Origin: an uncultured Oscillospiraceae bacterium
GTDB taxonomy: Bacteria; Bacillota_A; Clostridia; Oscillospirales; Oscillospiraceae
NCBI GenBank assembly: GCA_944387755.1
Contig: CALXGC010000159.1
Coordinates: forward strand, 1 to 18,618
Length of the DNA: 18,618 nt
Reading direction: 5' to 3'
The stretch's first letter is position 1; the number at the start of each line of letters is the position of its first letter. A program made the translations under genes and the position numbers. Shown piece after piece: positions 1 to 7,718 of the stretch. The notes beneath the pieces are model-generated. The model was not told where the DNA came from, did no database searches, and worked only from the letters and a program-made list of their open reading frames with translations.

Positions 1-424
<424 letters not shown>

Positions 425-427
425 CTA

Positions 428-438
428 CAACTCCTTTT
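428..438 (-). promoter_or_regulatory. Ribosome binding site of guaB
   Basis: On the minus strand AAAAAGGAGTT sits a few bases upstream of the ATG at 421. It fixes the guaB start. Confidence 0.75.
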
Positions 439-446
439 TCCATCCG

Positions 447-462
447 CCCGCGGTGCCGCGGG
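447..462 (-). other. GC-rich hairpin in the guaB leader
   Basis: CCCGCG and CGCGGG arms with a 4-base loop lie in the inferred guaB 5' leader, between the promoter and the ribosome binding site. No run of T follows on the minus strand, so it is not an intrinsic terminator for the upstream thioesterase gene. It may only stabilise the mRNA 5' end. Confidence 0.45.
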
Positions 463-491
463 CTGTTGTGCAAGTGTATGTTAGATATTTC

Positions 492-521
492 ATTCTACCC
501 CGCCGGAAGGAGGCTTGTCAA
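492..521 (-). promoter_or_regulatory. Promoter of guaB
   Basis: On the minus strand a perfect -35 TTGACA (521-516) is followed by an 18-base spacer and TAGAAT (497-492, five of six to TATAAT). The start site would be near 485, giving a leader of about 64 bases. The -35 box overlaps the stop codon of the thioesterase gene, so guaB can be expressed independently of that gene. Confidence 0.8.
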
Positions 522-1261
522 GGAAGCACTTCACCAAAAATCAGCGCGGCCTCGAAGCGGGATTTGCCGCTCTCGTCCACCCCCTGGGCAAAATACGTCC
601 CATTCTCCCCGCCGGTGAAGAGGCGCAGCTCCTCTCCGGGGCGGCATTCGGCCAGATAGCCGATCTGCATCTCAGCCAAAAAGCGGCCGGGGCCCAGCTT
701 CTCCATCTCCAGGGCGTCGCAGGCGAAGTCGGCGTAGCGGGTGTTGTTCACATGTCCGTTCAGATCGGTGTCGCTGTAGCGCAGCTTGCGGGGACCGGCC
801 AGGGACATATTCTGGGGCAGGCGGAGCTTGGCGAGTTTTTTGCTTTTGCACAGGGCGCCGCCGCTGGTGCCGTCCAGCTCGCGGACGGAGCCCAGGCGGA
901 TGAGCTGGCGGGTCTCCAGATTGGCCAGCACCCAGGCGGAGACGCACTCCCCCACCGGCTCCCCCCGGACGAACAGGTCATAGTCCCGGTACATGGTGTC
1001 CCCCCGGTCCCCCCGGTGCCAGGTGCGGATGGTCAGGGGCTCCTCCCACCGGAGGGGGCGGCGGAGGCGGTACCACACGCGGGTGAGCATCCAAAAGGCG
1101 CTGTAGCCCTCCAGGGTCATGTCCCGGCCGAAGCCGCCCCGTTCGGCGGCCTGGGCGGCGGCCTCCTGGAGGTGGCCCAGCAGGGCGGAGGCCTTGCAGA
1201 AGCCGTTTCCGTCCACGTCGCGGGAGTCGACGGGGAGGGTCATTTCATAATAGAGGCTCAT
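518..1261 (-). CDS. Acyl-ACP thioesterase (FatA/FatB-like, double hotdog)
   Basis: A 247-residue protein of the acyl-acyl carrier protein thioesterase family. Such enzymes hydrolyse the thioester of acyl-ACP to free fatty acid and ACP, ending chain elongation. The N-terminal hotdog half (about 1-130) contains the helix KASALLGHLQEAAAQ and the strand RTWHRGDRGDTMYRDY. The C-terminal half holds the DxNxHVNNxxY signature with D166, N168 and H170, which matches the catalytic region of the family. Bacterial members are usually about 230-260 residues, so it is full length. The ATG at 1261 overlaps the stop of the preceding gene as ATGA, which implies translational coupling. A longer in-frame extension upstream exists but lies inside that preceding gene and lacks a better start. 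The chain-length preference cannot be read from the sequence. Confidence 0.88.
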   Translation of the reverse strand: MSLYYEMTLPVDSRDVDGNGFCKASALLGHLQEAAAQAAERGGFGRDMTLEGYSAFWMLTRVWYRLRRPLRWEEPLTIRTWHRGDRGDTMYRDYDLFVRGEPVGECVSAWVLANLETRQLIRLGSVRELDGTSGGALCKSKKLAKLRLPQNMSLAGPRKLRYSDTDLNGHVNNTRYADFACDALEMEKLGPGRFLAEMQIGYLAECRPGEELRLFTGGENGTYFAQGVDESGKSRFEAALIFGEVLP

Positions 1262-1893
1262 TTGGACTCCTTTCCCCGAATCAAAAGCCTGGTCTTGCAG
1301 CAGACGTCGTCCAGGTCGTCGGCGGTGGCGGCGGGGATGCGCATCTGCGCCCCGCAGTCCCGGCACTGGAGGTCCACGGAGCTGTAGTTCACCTGGAAGG
1401 TCCAGCGCTTGGAGCCGCAGGTGCAGGAGACGCCGCCCCGGGCGGCGATGTCCCGGATCTCGGCCAGCACCTCCTCCATAATAAGGGGGTCCAGGAAGGG
1501 CTTTTCCGCCTGGTCCGGTTCGCCGGAGGACCGGTCGGAGGCCTCCAGCTTGTCCACCGCCCGCTCCAGGCGGGCGGCGGCGGCGTACACCGGGCCCTCC
1601 TCGCCCACATAGCAGCAGTCCAGCCCGGAGGAGGCGCAGGAGAAGGCCAGCGCTCTCTCCCGCAGGAAGGAGTGGGTGGGACATGTCACCAGGTGCTCCC
1701 GGCCGCAGGCCACGCAGGGGACGCTCAGATGGACCCGCTGGGGCAGCACCTCAATCTTCAGCTCCGAGCGGCCGCAGGGGCACTTGATGCCGGCGGGAGC
1801 GGCGGCCAGGGCGAACACCGGCTTTTCCGCAATGACCGTCTGGCGGCAGTGGGGACAGATATAGGCAAAAAATCGCGTTTTCTCATGTGTCAT
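1258..1893 (-). CDS. Cysteine-rich zinc-ribbon-like protein, unknown function
   Basis: A 211-residue soluble protein with no signal peptide or membrane segment. I do not recognise a named family with confidence. The N-terminal third has paired cysteines: C13-P-H-C16, C38-P-C40-G, C60-V-A-C63-G and C71, followed by C86 and a CC pair at 93-94. The C-terminal third has another set (SCTCGSK and LQCRDCGAQ). This looks like several zinc ribbons or knuckles around a helical middle (about 100-150). The N-terminal CPxC block resembles the CpXC domain but this is unproven. The ATG at 1893 is chosen because GGAGG lies eight bases upstream; an in-frame TTG at 1908 overlaps that ribosome binding site. It is the first gene of a two-gene unit with the thioesterase (ATGA overlap), suggesting linked function. 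Confidence 0.75.
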   Translation of the reverse strand: MTHEKTRFFAYICPHCRQTVIAEKPVFALAAAPAGIKCPCGRSELKIEVLPQRVHLSVPCVACGREHLVTCPTHSFLRERALAFSCASSGLDCCYVGEEGPVYAAAARLERAVDKLEASDRSSGEPDQAEKPFLDPLIMEEVLAEIRDIAARGGVSCTCGSKRWTFQVNYSSVDLQCRDCGAQMRIPAATADDLDDVCCKTRLLIRGKESK

Positions 1894-1931
1894 CAGGGGT
1901 TCCTCCAAATTACGCAGAACTTGGCGCTCCG

Positions 1932-1951
1932 GAGCGGTCCGGAGTCCGCTC
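1932..1951. promoter_or_regulatory. Inverted repeat at the start site of the zinc-ribbon gene (possible operator)
   Basis: GAGCGG and CCGCTC form a perfect inverted repeat around an 8-base centre, and the neighbouring GCTCCGGAGC (1926-1935) is itself a perfect palindrome. The block lies immediately downstream of the candidate minus-strand TATAAT, where a repressor would act, or could fold at the 5' end of the mRNA. Confidence 0.4.
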
Positions 1952-1952
1952 T

Positions 1953-1981
1953 ATTATACTCCACCTTGTTTCAATTGGCTA
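1953..1981 (-). promoter_or_regulatory. Candidate promoter of the zinc-ribbon / thioesterase unit
   Basis: A perfect TATAAT lies at 1958-1953 on the minus strand, with a 17-base spacer to a weak -35 (TAGCCA, four of six). The start site would be near 1946, about 53 bases before the ATG at 1893. Confidence 0.5.
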
Positions 1982-2011
1982 GTCCGGGTTTTGCCGCCGC
2001 CGGCGCCGGGT

Positions 2012-2041
2012 TTGACACCCTTTGAGGGCGGAACACATAGT
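2012..2041 (+). promoter_or_regulatory. Candidate promoter of the PRK06851-type gene
   Basis: A perfect TTGACA at 2012-2017 is followed by an 18-base spacer and CATAGT (2036-2041, four of six). It is the best match upstream of the ATG at 2078. The weak -10 keeps confidence moderate. Confidence 0.45.
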
Positions 2042-2077
2042 CTGGGTCAGATTTTAAAATGGACGGAGGGAAATTTT

Positions 2078-3163
2078 ATGCCTGATTCCTATCAGGTCCG
2101 CTATTTTCTGGGGGCCAACTCCCCCCAGGGGTTCTACTCGCTCTACCCGGAACTCATCCCGCCGGAGACGGCCCGGGCCGTCTACATCCTCAAGGGGGGA
2201 CCCGGCTGCGGCAAGTCCACCCTGATGGCCCAGGTGGCCGCCCGCCTGGCCCAGGCGGGGGAGGCGGTGGAGTACATCCTCTGCTCCGGCGACCCGGCCT
2301 CCCTGGATGGCGTGCTCTTTCCCCGGCTGGGGGCGGCTCTGGTGGACGGGACCGCCCCCCATGTGGTGGAGCCCAGGTATCCGGGGGTGGTGGAGCAGTA
2401 CGTCAATCTGGGGGCGTGCTATGACCGGGCGGGCCTTCAGCAGGTCCGGCAGGAGCTTCAGACCTGCATGACCGGCTATCAGGGCTGCTACCGGCGGGCC
2501 TACCGCTGTCTGGGGGCCGCCGCGGAGATTGCGGAGGACGTGCGGGCCGTGCTGGAGACGCAGGCGCTGGAGGAGAAGCTGGAGAAGAGGGCCCGGAGCA
2601 TTCTGAAGCGGGAGCTGAAGCCGAAGCGCTCCGGCAGAACCGGGCAGGTGAAGCGGCGCTTTCTGGGGGCGGTGTCCCACACAGGGGTGCAGACCCTCTA
2701 TGGCACGGCGGCGGCCCAGTGCAGCCGGATCTACGAGCTGTCCGACCGGTACGGCCTGGCCCATGGGCTGCTGGCCCGGCTGCTGGCCGGGGCGGTGGAG
2801 GGGGGCTGGGACGTGGTGGCCTGTCCGGACCCCATGGCCCCCGGCCGGCTGGCCCACCTGCTGGCGCCGGAGGCGGGGCTGGCCTTCGTCTCCTCCACCC
2901 CGGCCCAGCCCTGCCCCGGTTCGCCCTGCCGCCGGCTCCGGATGGAGGCGATGGCGGACCAGGAGCTGCTGCGCCGCTGCCGGCCCCGGCTGCGCTTCTC
3001 CCAGCGGGTCTCCGCCGCCCTGGTGGAGGAGGCGGTGGGCTCCCTGGCCCAGGCCAAAGCCATGCACGACCATCTGGAGGAGATCTACCACCCCTATGTG
3101 GACTTCGGCCGGGGAGCTGAAGCGGGCGAAAAAATCGCCCAGGAGCTGCTCAGTCTGGCATGA
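2078..3163 (+). CDS. P-loop ATPase-like protein, PRK06851 family
   Basis: A 361-residue protein matching the Firmicutes PRK06851 family of unknown function: the FLGANSPQGFYSLY opening, a Walker A motif GGPGCGKST (residues 40-48), then SLDGVLFPRLGAALVDGTAPHV and EQYVNLGACYD. It probably binds and hydrolyses ATP or another nucleotide in the cytoplasm; substrate and role are unknown. Family members carry a second, related half with its own P-loop. Here the second half is recognisable (from about residue 205, through DVVACPDPMAPGRLAHLLAPE) but the loop reads SDRYGLAHG (222-230), lacking the glycine-lysine-serine core, so only the first site should be active. The ATG at 2078 has GGAGGG six to eight bases upstream; a TTG at 1991 is far from any good ribosome binding site. 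It stands alone between a promoter and a strong terminator. Confidence 0.82.
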   Translation: MPDSYQVRYFLGANSPQGFYSLYPELIPPETARAVYILKGGPGCGKSTLMAQVAARLAQAGEAVEYILCSGDPASLDGVLFPRLGAALVDGTAPHVVEPRYPGVVEQYVNLGACYDRAGLQQVRQELQTCMTGYQGCYRRAYRCLGAAAEIAEDVRAVLETQALEEKLEKRARSILKRELKPKRSGRTGQVKRRFLGAVSHTGVQTLYGTAAAQCSRIYELSDRYGLAHGLLARLLAGAVEGGWDVVACPDPMAPGRLAHLLAPEAGLAFVSSTPAQPCPGSPCRRLRMEAMADQELLRRCRPRLRFSQRVSAALVEEAVGSLAQAKAMHDHLEEIYHPYVDFGRGAEAGEKIAQELLSLA

Positions 3164-3164
3164 C

Positions 3165-3200
3165 AAAAAACAGATGGACCGGCGGTCCATCTGTTTTTTT
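3165..3200. terminator. Bidirectional intrinsic terminator
   Basis: ACAGATGGACC and GGTCCATCTGT pair around a GGC loop; the flanking A6 and T7 tracts extend the stem. T runs on both strands make it work for the plus-strand P-loop gene (stop at 3163) and the convergent GH25 gene (stop at 3205). Confidence 0.93.
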
Positions 3201-3204
3201 GCGC

Positions 3205-4113
3205 TTACGGCAGGGCCAGAGGGTCGGAAAAGGCCTGAAAAGAGAGGTTTAAATCCACGCTGCCCTCAATGCCGGGGACGGCGCCCGTGTGGGTGTACTG
3301 CCACATCTCAAAGCCGTAATAGAAATCAGGACTGCTGTCATACTCCGCCAGCCAGAAGGAGAACGCGTCCAGCTGGTCCAGATCATAGACCAGATAGCCC
3401 ATGTCCTGGTTGAAGTAGACCATGGGGGTATAGCCCGCCGCGGAGACAAGCTCGCAGAAGGCGGCGGCGCACTGGGTGATCTCCTCCCCGGTCATGCCGT
3501 CCGTCCGGGCGGCGTCCGCCGTGATATACTCCCAGTCGAAGACCACCGGGTACTGGATGGGGTAGCTGCGGATGGCCTCCAGCACGAAATCCGCCTCGGC
3601 CTCCGCCTCCAGAACCGTGGTGGCCTGGGAGAAGAAGTAGACGCCCACGTCCAGTCCGGCGTCCAGCGCCCCCTGAATGTTGGTCTGGAAGCACTCGTCC
3701 AGCTGCAGGGACCCCTGGGAGTACCCCCGGTAGCCCAGCCGGATCATGGCGAAGTCGATGCCGGACTCCGCCACCGCCTTCCAGTCGATGTCCCCCTGAT
3801 AGACGGATACGTCAATGCCCTGGGCGGCCCGCTTTCCGTCCTTCTCGTACTGGATCCGGCCCTGGTTGTCGGCGGTGAAGGCGCTGGGCTCATAGGGATT
3901 TTTGTCCACGTCCTCCAGAACCGGCAGCTGCCTGTCCCGGTAGGCGATGTACTCCGGCTCCGGCTCCTCAGACAGCACCAGAAACAGCACCACGCAGGAG
4001 ACTGCCAGGGCCAGCAGCGAAAACGCCAGCGCCAGGCCGGTCAGCAGGCTGCCCCGGCCGGGACGGTGACGGGGCGGGGAATTTTCCGGGGAGACGGGGC
4101 GAAGTTCTTCCAT
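3205..4113 (-). CDS. Membrane-anchored GH25 muramidase (lysozyme-like)
   Basis: A 302-residue protein with a short cytoplasmic tail, one N-terminal transmembrane segment (about residues 22-48) and an acidic linker. These are followed by a glycoside hydrolase family 25 domain (about 95-300). GH25 enzymes cleave the beta-1,4 bond between N-acetylmuramic acid and N-acetylglucosamine in peptidoglycan. Expected features are present: GIDVSVYQ with D101, the catalytic FDWEY pair D193 and E195, and the closing SVDLNLS strand. There is no signal peptidase site and no separate cell-wall-binding repeat, so it should stay tethered and act on the cell's own wall. The ATG at 4113 has GGAGG six bases upstream; a longer in-frame start at 4161 has no such support. 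It has its own promoter and a shared terminator, so it is a single-gene unit. Confidence 0.9.
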   Translation of the reverse strand: MEELRPVSPENSPPRHRPGRGSLLTGLALAFSLLALAVSCVVLFLVLSEEPEPEYIAYRDRQLPVLEDVDKNPYEPSAFTADNQGRIQYEKDGKRAAQGIDVSVYQGDIDWKAVAESGIDFAMIRLGYRGYSQGSLQLDECFQTNIQGALDAGLDVGVYFFSQATTVLEAEAEADFVLEAIRSYPIQYPVVFDWEYITADAARTDGMTGEEITQCAAAFCELVSAAGYTPMVYFNQDMGYLVYDLDQLDAFSFWLAEYDSSPDFYYGFEMWQYTHTGAVPGIEGSVDLNLSFQAFSDPLALP

Positions 4114-4152
4114 AAAAAGCCTCCTACAGCTTGGCCCGGAGGCCAAATAAAA

Positions 4153-4167
4153 TCCGGTCAAACCGGA
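4153..4167. repeat. Short perfect inverted repeat in the GH25 leader
   Basis: TCCGGT and ACCGGA arms surround CAA. The repeat begins about a dozen bases after the inferred start of the GH25 transcript. It could be an operator or a small mRNA hairpin. Confidence 0.4.
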
Positions 4168-4185
4168 AACGGCGTCATTTGCTGT

Positions 4186-4214
4186 ATTGTATCAGCATTT
4201 GTCGAAGTGTGCAA
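4186..4214 (-). promoter_or_regulatory. Promoter of the GH25 gene
   Basis: On the minus strand TTGCAC (4214-4209) is followed by a 17-base spacer and TACAAT (4191-4186, five of six). The start site would be near 4179, about 65 bases before the ATG at 4113. Confidence 0.7.
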
Positions 4215-4227
4215 GGGGATTTGTGCA

Positions 4228-4289
4228 CTTTTCCCGCCGCCCCTGTTTTGGAGCGGCCTGAAGGCCTCCCGCTTTTGGGCCGGGAAAAG
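4228..4289. other. Structured inverted repeat between the GH25 and addB promoters
   Basis: CTTTTCCCG (4228-4236) pairs perfectly with CGGGAAAAG (4281-4289). Inside lie GCCGC/GCGGC (4236-4240 and 4253-4257) and a small GGCC-TGAA-GGCC hairpin (4255-4266), which overlap and so cannot all form at once. Seven T follow at 4294-4300. No gene fits here. Confidence 0.4.
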
Positions 4290-4293
4290 GGAC

Positions 4294-4322
4294 TTTTTTT
4301 CGTACAGGAAGTGTGGTATGAT
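4294..4322 (+). promoter_or_regulatory. Candidate extended -10 promoter of the addB operon
   Basis: TGGTATGAT (4314-4322) is an extended -10 of the TGnTATAAT type, with a poor T-rich -35 at 4294-4299 and 17-base spacing. The start site would be about 25 bases before the addB ATG. Confidence 0.5.
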
Positions 4323-4354
4323 AGGAAAAATGTCCAAACAGGGGGGCGCAAATC

Positions 4355-7300
4355 ATGCTGAAGCTGATATTGGGACGGGCCGGGAGCGGGAAGACCGCTG
4401 AGGTGCTCCGGCGCATGTGCCGGCCGGGGCAGGGCCGCCAGATTCTGATTGTTCCGGAGCAGCAGTCCCACGAGGCGGAGCGGGCCCTGTGCCGGGCGGG
4501 CGGGGACGGGGTGTCCCTGTACGCCGAGGTGCTCTCCTTCAGCCGCCTGGCCAACCGGGTCTTTCTGGCTGCCGGGGGCATGGGCGCGCCGGAGCTGGAC
4601 GCCGGGGGCCGGATTTTGATGATGTACCGGGCGGTGAAGGCGGTGGCCAGCCAGCTGACCGTCTACGCCCGGCCCTCCCGGCGGGCCGCCTTCCTGGAGG
4701 AGCTGCTGGCCACGGTGGACGAGCTGAAGAGCTGCTGCGTCCGGCCGGAGCTGCTGATTCAGGCGGGGGAGGAGGCCGGCGGCGAGGGCGGAAAGCTGCG
4801 GGATCTGGGCCTGATCTGCTCCGCCTATGAGTCCCTGGCCGCCCGGACCGCCCTGGACCCCAGAGACCGGCTCACCCGCGCGGCGGAGAAGCTGAAGAGC
4901 TGCCCCTGGGCGCAGGGGGCCGGGCTGTGGCTGGACGGGTTCACCGACTTCACCCCCCAGCAGCGTGAGGTCCTCCGGGAGCTGCTGAAGCAGGCGGAGT
5001 CCGTCATCGTCACCCTCACCTGCGACCACCTGGAGGAGGACGAGGGAGGAACCGGGATCTTCTCCACCGCCCGGCGCACCGCCGCCGGCCTGCTCCGCCT
5101 GGCGGAGCAGGAGGGGACGGCCAGTGAAGTGGAGTTCCTCACCGGCGCGGACCCCAAGAAAGCCCCGGCCCTGGTCCACCTGGAGGGGGCGCTCTTTGCC
5201 CGGAATGAGGCGGAGCCGGTCCCGTGCGGAGGGGCGGTGGAGCTGTTTCACAGCCTCACCCCCCGCTCCGAGGTGGAATGGGCCGCCGCCCGCATTCGGA
5301 GGCTGGTGCGGCAGGAGGGCCTGCGCTACCGGGACATCGGCGTGGCGGCCAGAGACTTCGCCGCCTATCAGCCGCTGATTGAGTCCATCTTCCCCCGGTA
5401 TGAGATCCCGGTGTTCTCCTCCGTCATGAGCGACATTTTAGAGAAGCCCATTCTGACCCTGGTGACGGCGGCGCTGGACACGGTGGCCAACGGCTACCGG
5501 TACGACGACGTGTTCCGCTATCTGAAGACGGGCCTCACCGGCCTGCGCCAGGAGGACCGGGACCTGCTGGAGAACTATGTCATCACCTGGAACCTGCGGG
5601 GGAGCCGCTGGACCCAGAAAAAGCCCTGGTCCATGCACCCCAAGGGGTACGGCGTCAAGTGGACGGAGGGGGACCAGGCGCTGCTGGCCAGGCTGGACCA
5701 GCTCCGCCGGCAGGTGGCGGAGCCCCTGGAGCTGCTGCGGAAGAACCCGGACCGCACAGGCCGGGGGCAGGCGATGGCCCTGTACCGCTTTTTGGAGGAG
5801 ATCGGCCTTCCGGAGCGCCTGGAGGAGCGGGTGGAGGAGCTGCGCCGCCGGGACCAGCCCGCCCTGGCGGAGGAGTACCGGCAGCTCTGGTCCGTGCTGT
5901 GCGGTGGGCTGGAGCAGTGCGCGGAGCAGCTGGAGGAGTCCCCCATGGAGCTGGAGGAGTTTGCAGGGCTGTTCCGCCTGGTCCTGTCCCAGTACGACGT
6001 GGGCAGTATCCCCGTCTCCCTGGACCGGGTGACGGCGGGGGAGACCACCCGTCAGACCGGACATCCGGTGCAGGCGCTGTTCCTGCTGGGGGCGGACGAC
6101 CAGTCCATCCCCATGGTGGGCAGCGCCCCCGGCCTGCTCTCCGACGACGACCGGTCGCTGCTGGCCTCCTATGGCCTGGAGCTGAACCAGTCCGGAGAGG
6201 TGCTGCTGTACCGGGAGATGACCACCGTCTATCTCATCTGCGCCCGCCCCACCCGGCGGCTGATGGTCAGCTGGCCCAGCCAGAGCATGGGGGGAGAGGA
6301 GCGCCGCCCCAGCTTTCTGGCGGAGCGGCTCCGGCGGCTGTTCTCCGACCTGAAGGTCCAGCGGGAGGAGGACCTCCAGGGCCGCTTCCGCCTGGAGGCC
6401 CCCCGGCCCGCTCTGGAGCAGGCGGGCCGGAGCCGGGCGGCTCACGACGCCCTGGCCAGGCTGCCTCAGTACGCCCCGGCGGTGGCACGGCTGGACCGGG
6501 CCGGCCGCTGGGAGCGGGGGCGCCTGTCCCGGCCGGCGGTGGACCGGCTCTACGGCCGGCGGGTGGCCATGTCGGCCTCCCGGATGGACAAGTATAAGTC
6601 CTGCCACTTCTCCTACTTCATGCGCTACGGCCTGGAGGCGGAGCCCAGAAAGCCCGCCGGCTTCACCGCGCCGGAGTACGGCACCTTTGTCCACGACGTG
6701 CTGGAGCACGTCCTTCAGGACGAGATGTTCCAGCAGACGGTGCTCCCCGGCTGGGAGGACCCGGTGGGCGGGGCGGAGAACCGCCGCCGCCTGCGGGAGC
6801 TGACGCGGGCGGCGGTGGAACGCTACGTCCGGGAGGAGCTGGGGGGACTGGAGAACCAGAGCGAGCGCTTCCGCTATCTGTTCCGGCGGCTGCTGCGGTC
6901 GGTGCAGGCGGTGGTGGACAATGTGGCGGAGGAGCTGGCCGCCTCCAAGTTCCGGCCCCTCTCCTTTGAGCTGGGCTTCGGTGACAAGAAAGACCTGCCC
7001 CCTGTGGAGTTTACCGTGGACGGCGTCACGCTGAGCATCACCGGCTTTGTGGACCGGGTGGACGGCTGGGTCCACGACGGCAAGCTCTATCTGAGAGTGG
7101 TGGATTATAAGACCGGCAAAAAATCCTTTGACCTCACCGAGGTGTGGAACGGCCTGGGCCTGCAGATGCTGCTGTACCTGTTCACCCTGGAGGACCGGGG
7201 CGGGAGCTACTACGGCCGGCCGGTGGAGGGGGCCGGAGTGCTCTACCTCCCGGCCAGGGACGCGGTGGTCAAGGGCAGCCGCAGCATGTCCGACGAGGCC

Positions 7301-7708
7301 TGGCGGAAGCAGGTGGACAGAGAGCTCACCCGCAGCGGCCTGGTGCTGGACGACCCGGAGGTGCTGGACGCCATGGAGAAGCCGGGGGAGAGGGGCTACC
7401 GCTTCCTGCCCCTGAAGGTCTCGAAGACCACCGGGGAGATCTCCGGGGACGCCCTGGCCTCCGCCCAGCGCCTGGGAAAGCTGGGGGGGCACATCCAGAC
7501 GGTGCTCCGGGACATCTGCCGGGAGCTGGCGGAGGGCAACATCGCCGCCGACCCCTTCTGGCGGGGGCCGGACAAGAACGCCTGCCGGTACTGCGACTAC
7601 GCCGCCGCCTGCTGCTTTGAGGACGGCCGGGGGGGCGACTGCCGCCGGTGGCTGCCCAGCGTCAAAACCGAGGAGTTCTGGAAGAACGTGGAACAGGAGA
7701 AGGGGTGA
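4355..7708 (+). CDS. addB: AddB, ATP-dependent helicase-nuclease subunit B
   Basis: A 1117-residue AddB (B. subtilis AddB is 1166). With AddA it forms the enzyme that resects double-strand ends up to a Chi site and prepares 3' tails for RecA. The N-terminus has a P-loop, LGRAGSGKT (ending at residue 14), typical of AddB. The middle is an inactivated helicase-like scaffold. The C-terminal PD-(D/E)XK nuclease has VVDYKTGK with D917 and K919. The iron-sulfur cluster ligands are present as C750 (YKSCHF), C1077, C1080 and C1086, keeping the C-x2-C-x5-C spacing of the family. The ATG at 4355 gives the usual MLKLILG start, behind a weak G-rich ribosome binding site. It is the first gene of a five-gene run; unusually, addA does not follow it. 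Confidence 0.95.
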   Translation: MLKLILGRAGSGKTAEVLRRMCRPGQGRQILIVPEQQSHEAERALCRAGGDGVSLYAEVLSFSRLANRVFLAAGGMGAPELDAGGRILMMYRAVKAVASQLTVYARPSRRAAFLEELLATVDELKSCCVRPELLIQAGEEAGGEGGKLRDLGLICSAYESLAARTALDPRDRLTRAAEKLKSCPWAQGAGLWLDGFTDFTPQQREVLRELLKQAESVIVTLTCDHLEEDEGGTGIFSTARRTAAGLLRLAEQEGTASEVEFLTGADPKKAPALVHLEGALFARNEAEPVPCGGAVELFHSLTPRSEVEWAAARIRRLVRQEGLRYRDIGVAARDFAAYQPLIESIFPRYEIPVFSSVMSDILEKPILTLVTAALDTVANGYRYDDVFRYLKTGLTGLRQEDRDLLENYVITWNLRGSRWTQKKPWSMHPKGYGVKWTEGDQALLARLDQLRRQVAEPLELLRKNPDRTGRGQAMALYRFLEEIGLPERLEERVEELRRRDQPALAEEYRQLWSVLCGGLEQCAEQLEESPMELEEFAGLFRLVLSQYDVGSIPVSLDRVTAGETTRQTGHPVQALFLLGADDQSIPMVGSAPGLLSDDDRSLLASYGLELNQSGEVLLYREMTTVYLICARPTRRLMVSWPSQSMGGEERRPSFLAERLRRLFSDLKVQREEDLQGRFRLEAPRPALEQAGRSRAAHDALARLPQYAPAVARLDRAGRWERGRLSRPAVDRLYGRRVAMSASRMDKYKSCHFSYFMRYGLEAEPRKPAGFTAPEYGTFVHDVLEHVLQDEMFQQTVLPGWEDPVGGAENRRRLRELTRAAVERYVREELGGLENQSERFRYLFRRLLRSVQAVVDNVAEELAASKFRPLSFELGFGDKKDLPPVEFTVDGVTLSITGFVDRVDGWVHDGKLYLRVVDYKTGKKSFDLTEVWNGLGLQMLLYLFTLEDRGGSYYGRPVEGAGVLYLPARDAVVKGSRSMSDEAWRKQVDRELTRSGLVLDDPEVLDAMEKPGERGYRFLPLKVSKTTGEISGDALASAQRLGKLGGHIQTVLRDICRELAEGNIAADPFWRGPDKNACRYCDYAAACCFEDGRGGDCRRWLPSVKTEEFWKNVEQEKG

Positions 7709-7718
7709 GCGGGGGCCT

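Noticed and set aside
447..462. guaB leader hairpin as a riboswitch or terminator
   Set aside because: The stem is only six to seven base pairs with no T run and no purine-riboswitch core around it, so only a plain hairpin is claimed.
2054..3190. A 378-codon minus-strand open frame across the P-loop gene
   Set aside because: It reads through the terminator, is rich in G, Q, H and P, and has no family resemblance; the plus strand carries a clear Walker A.
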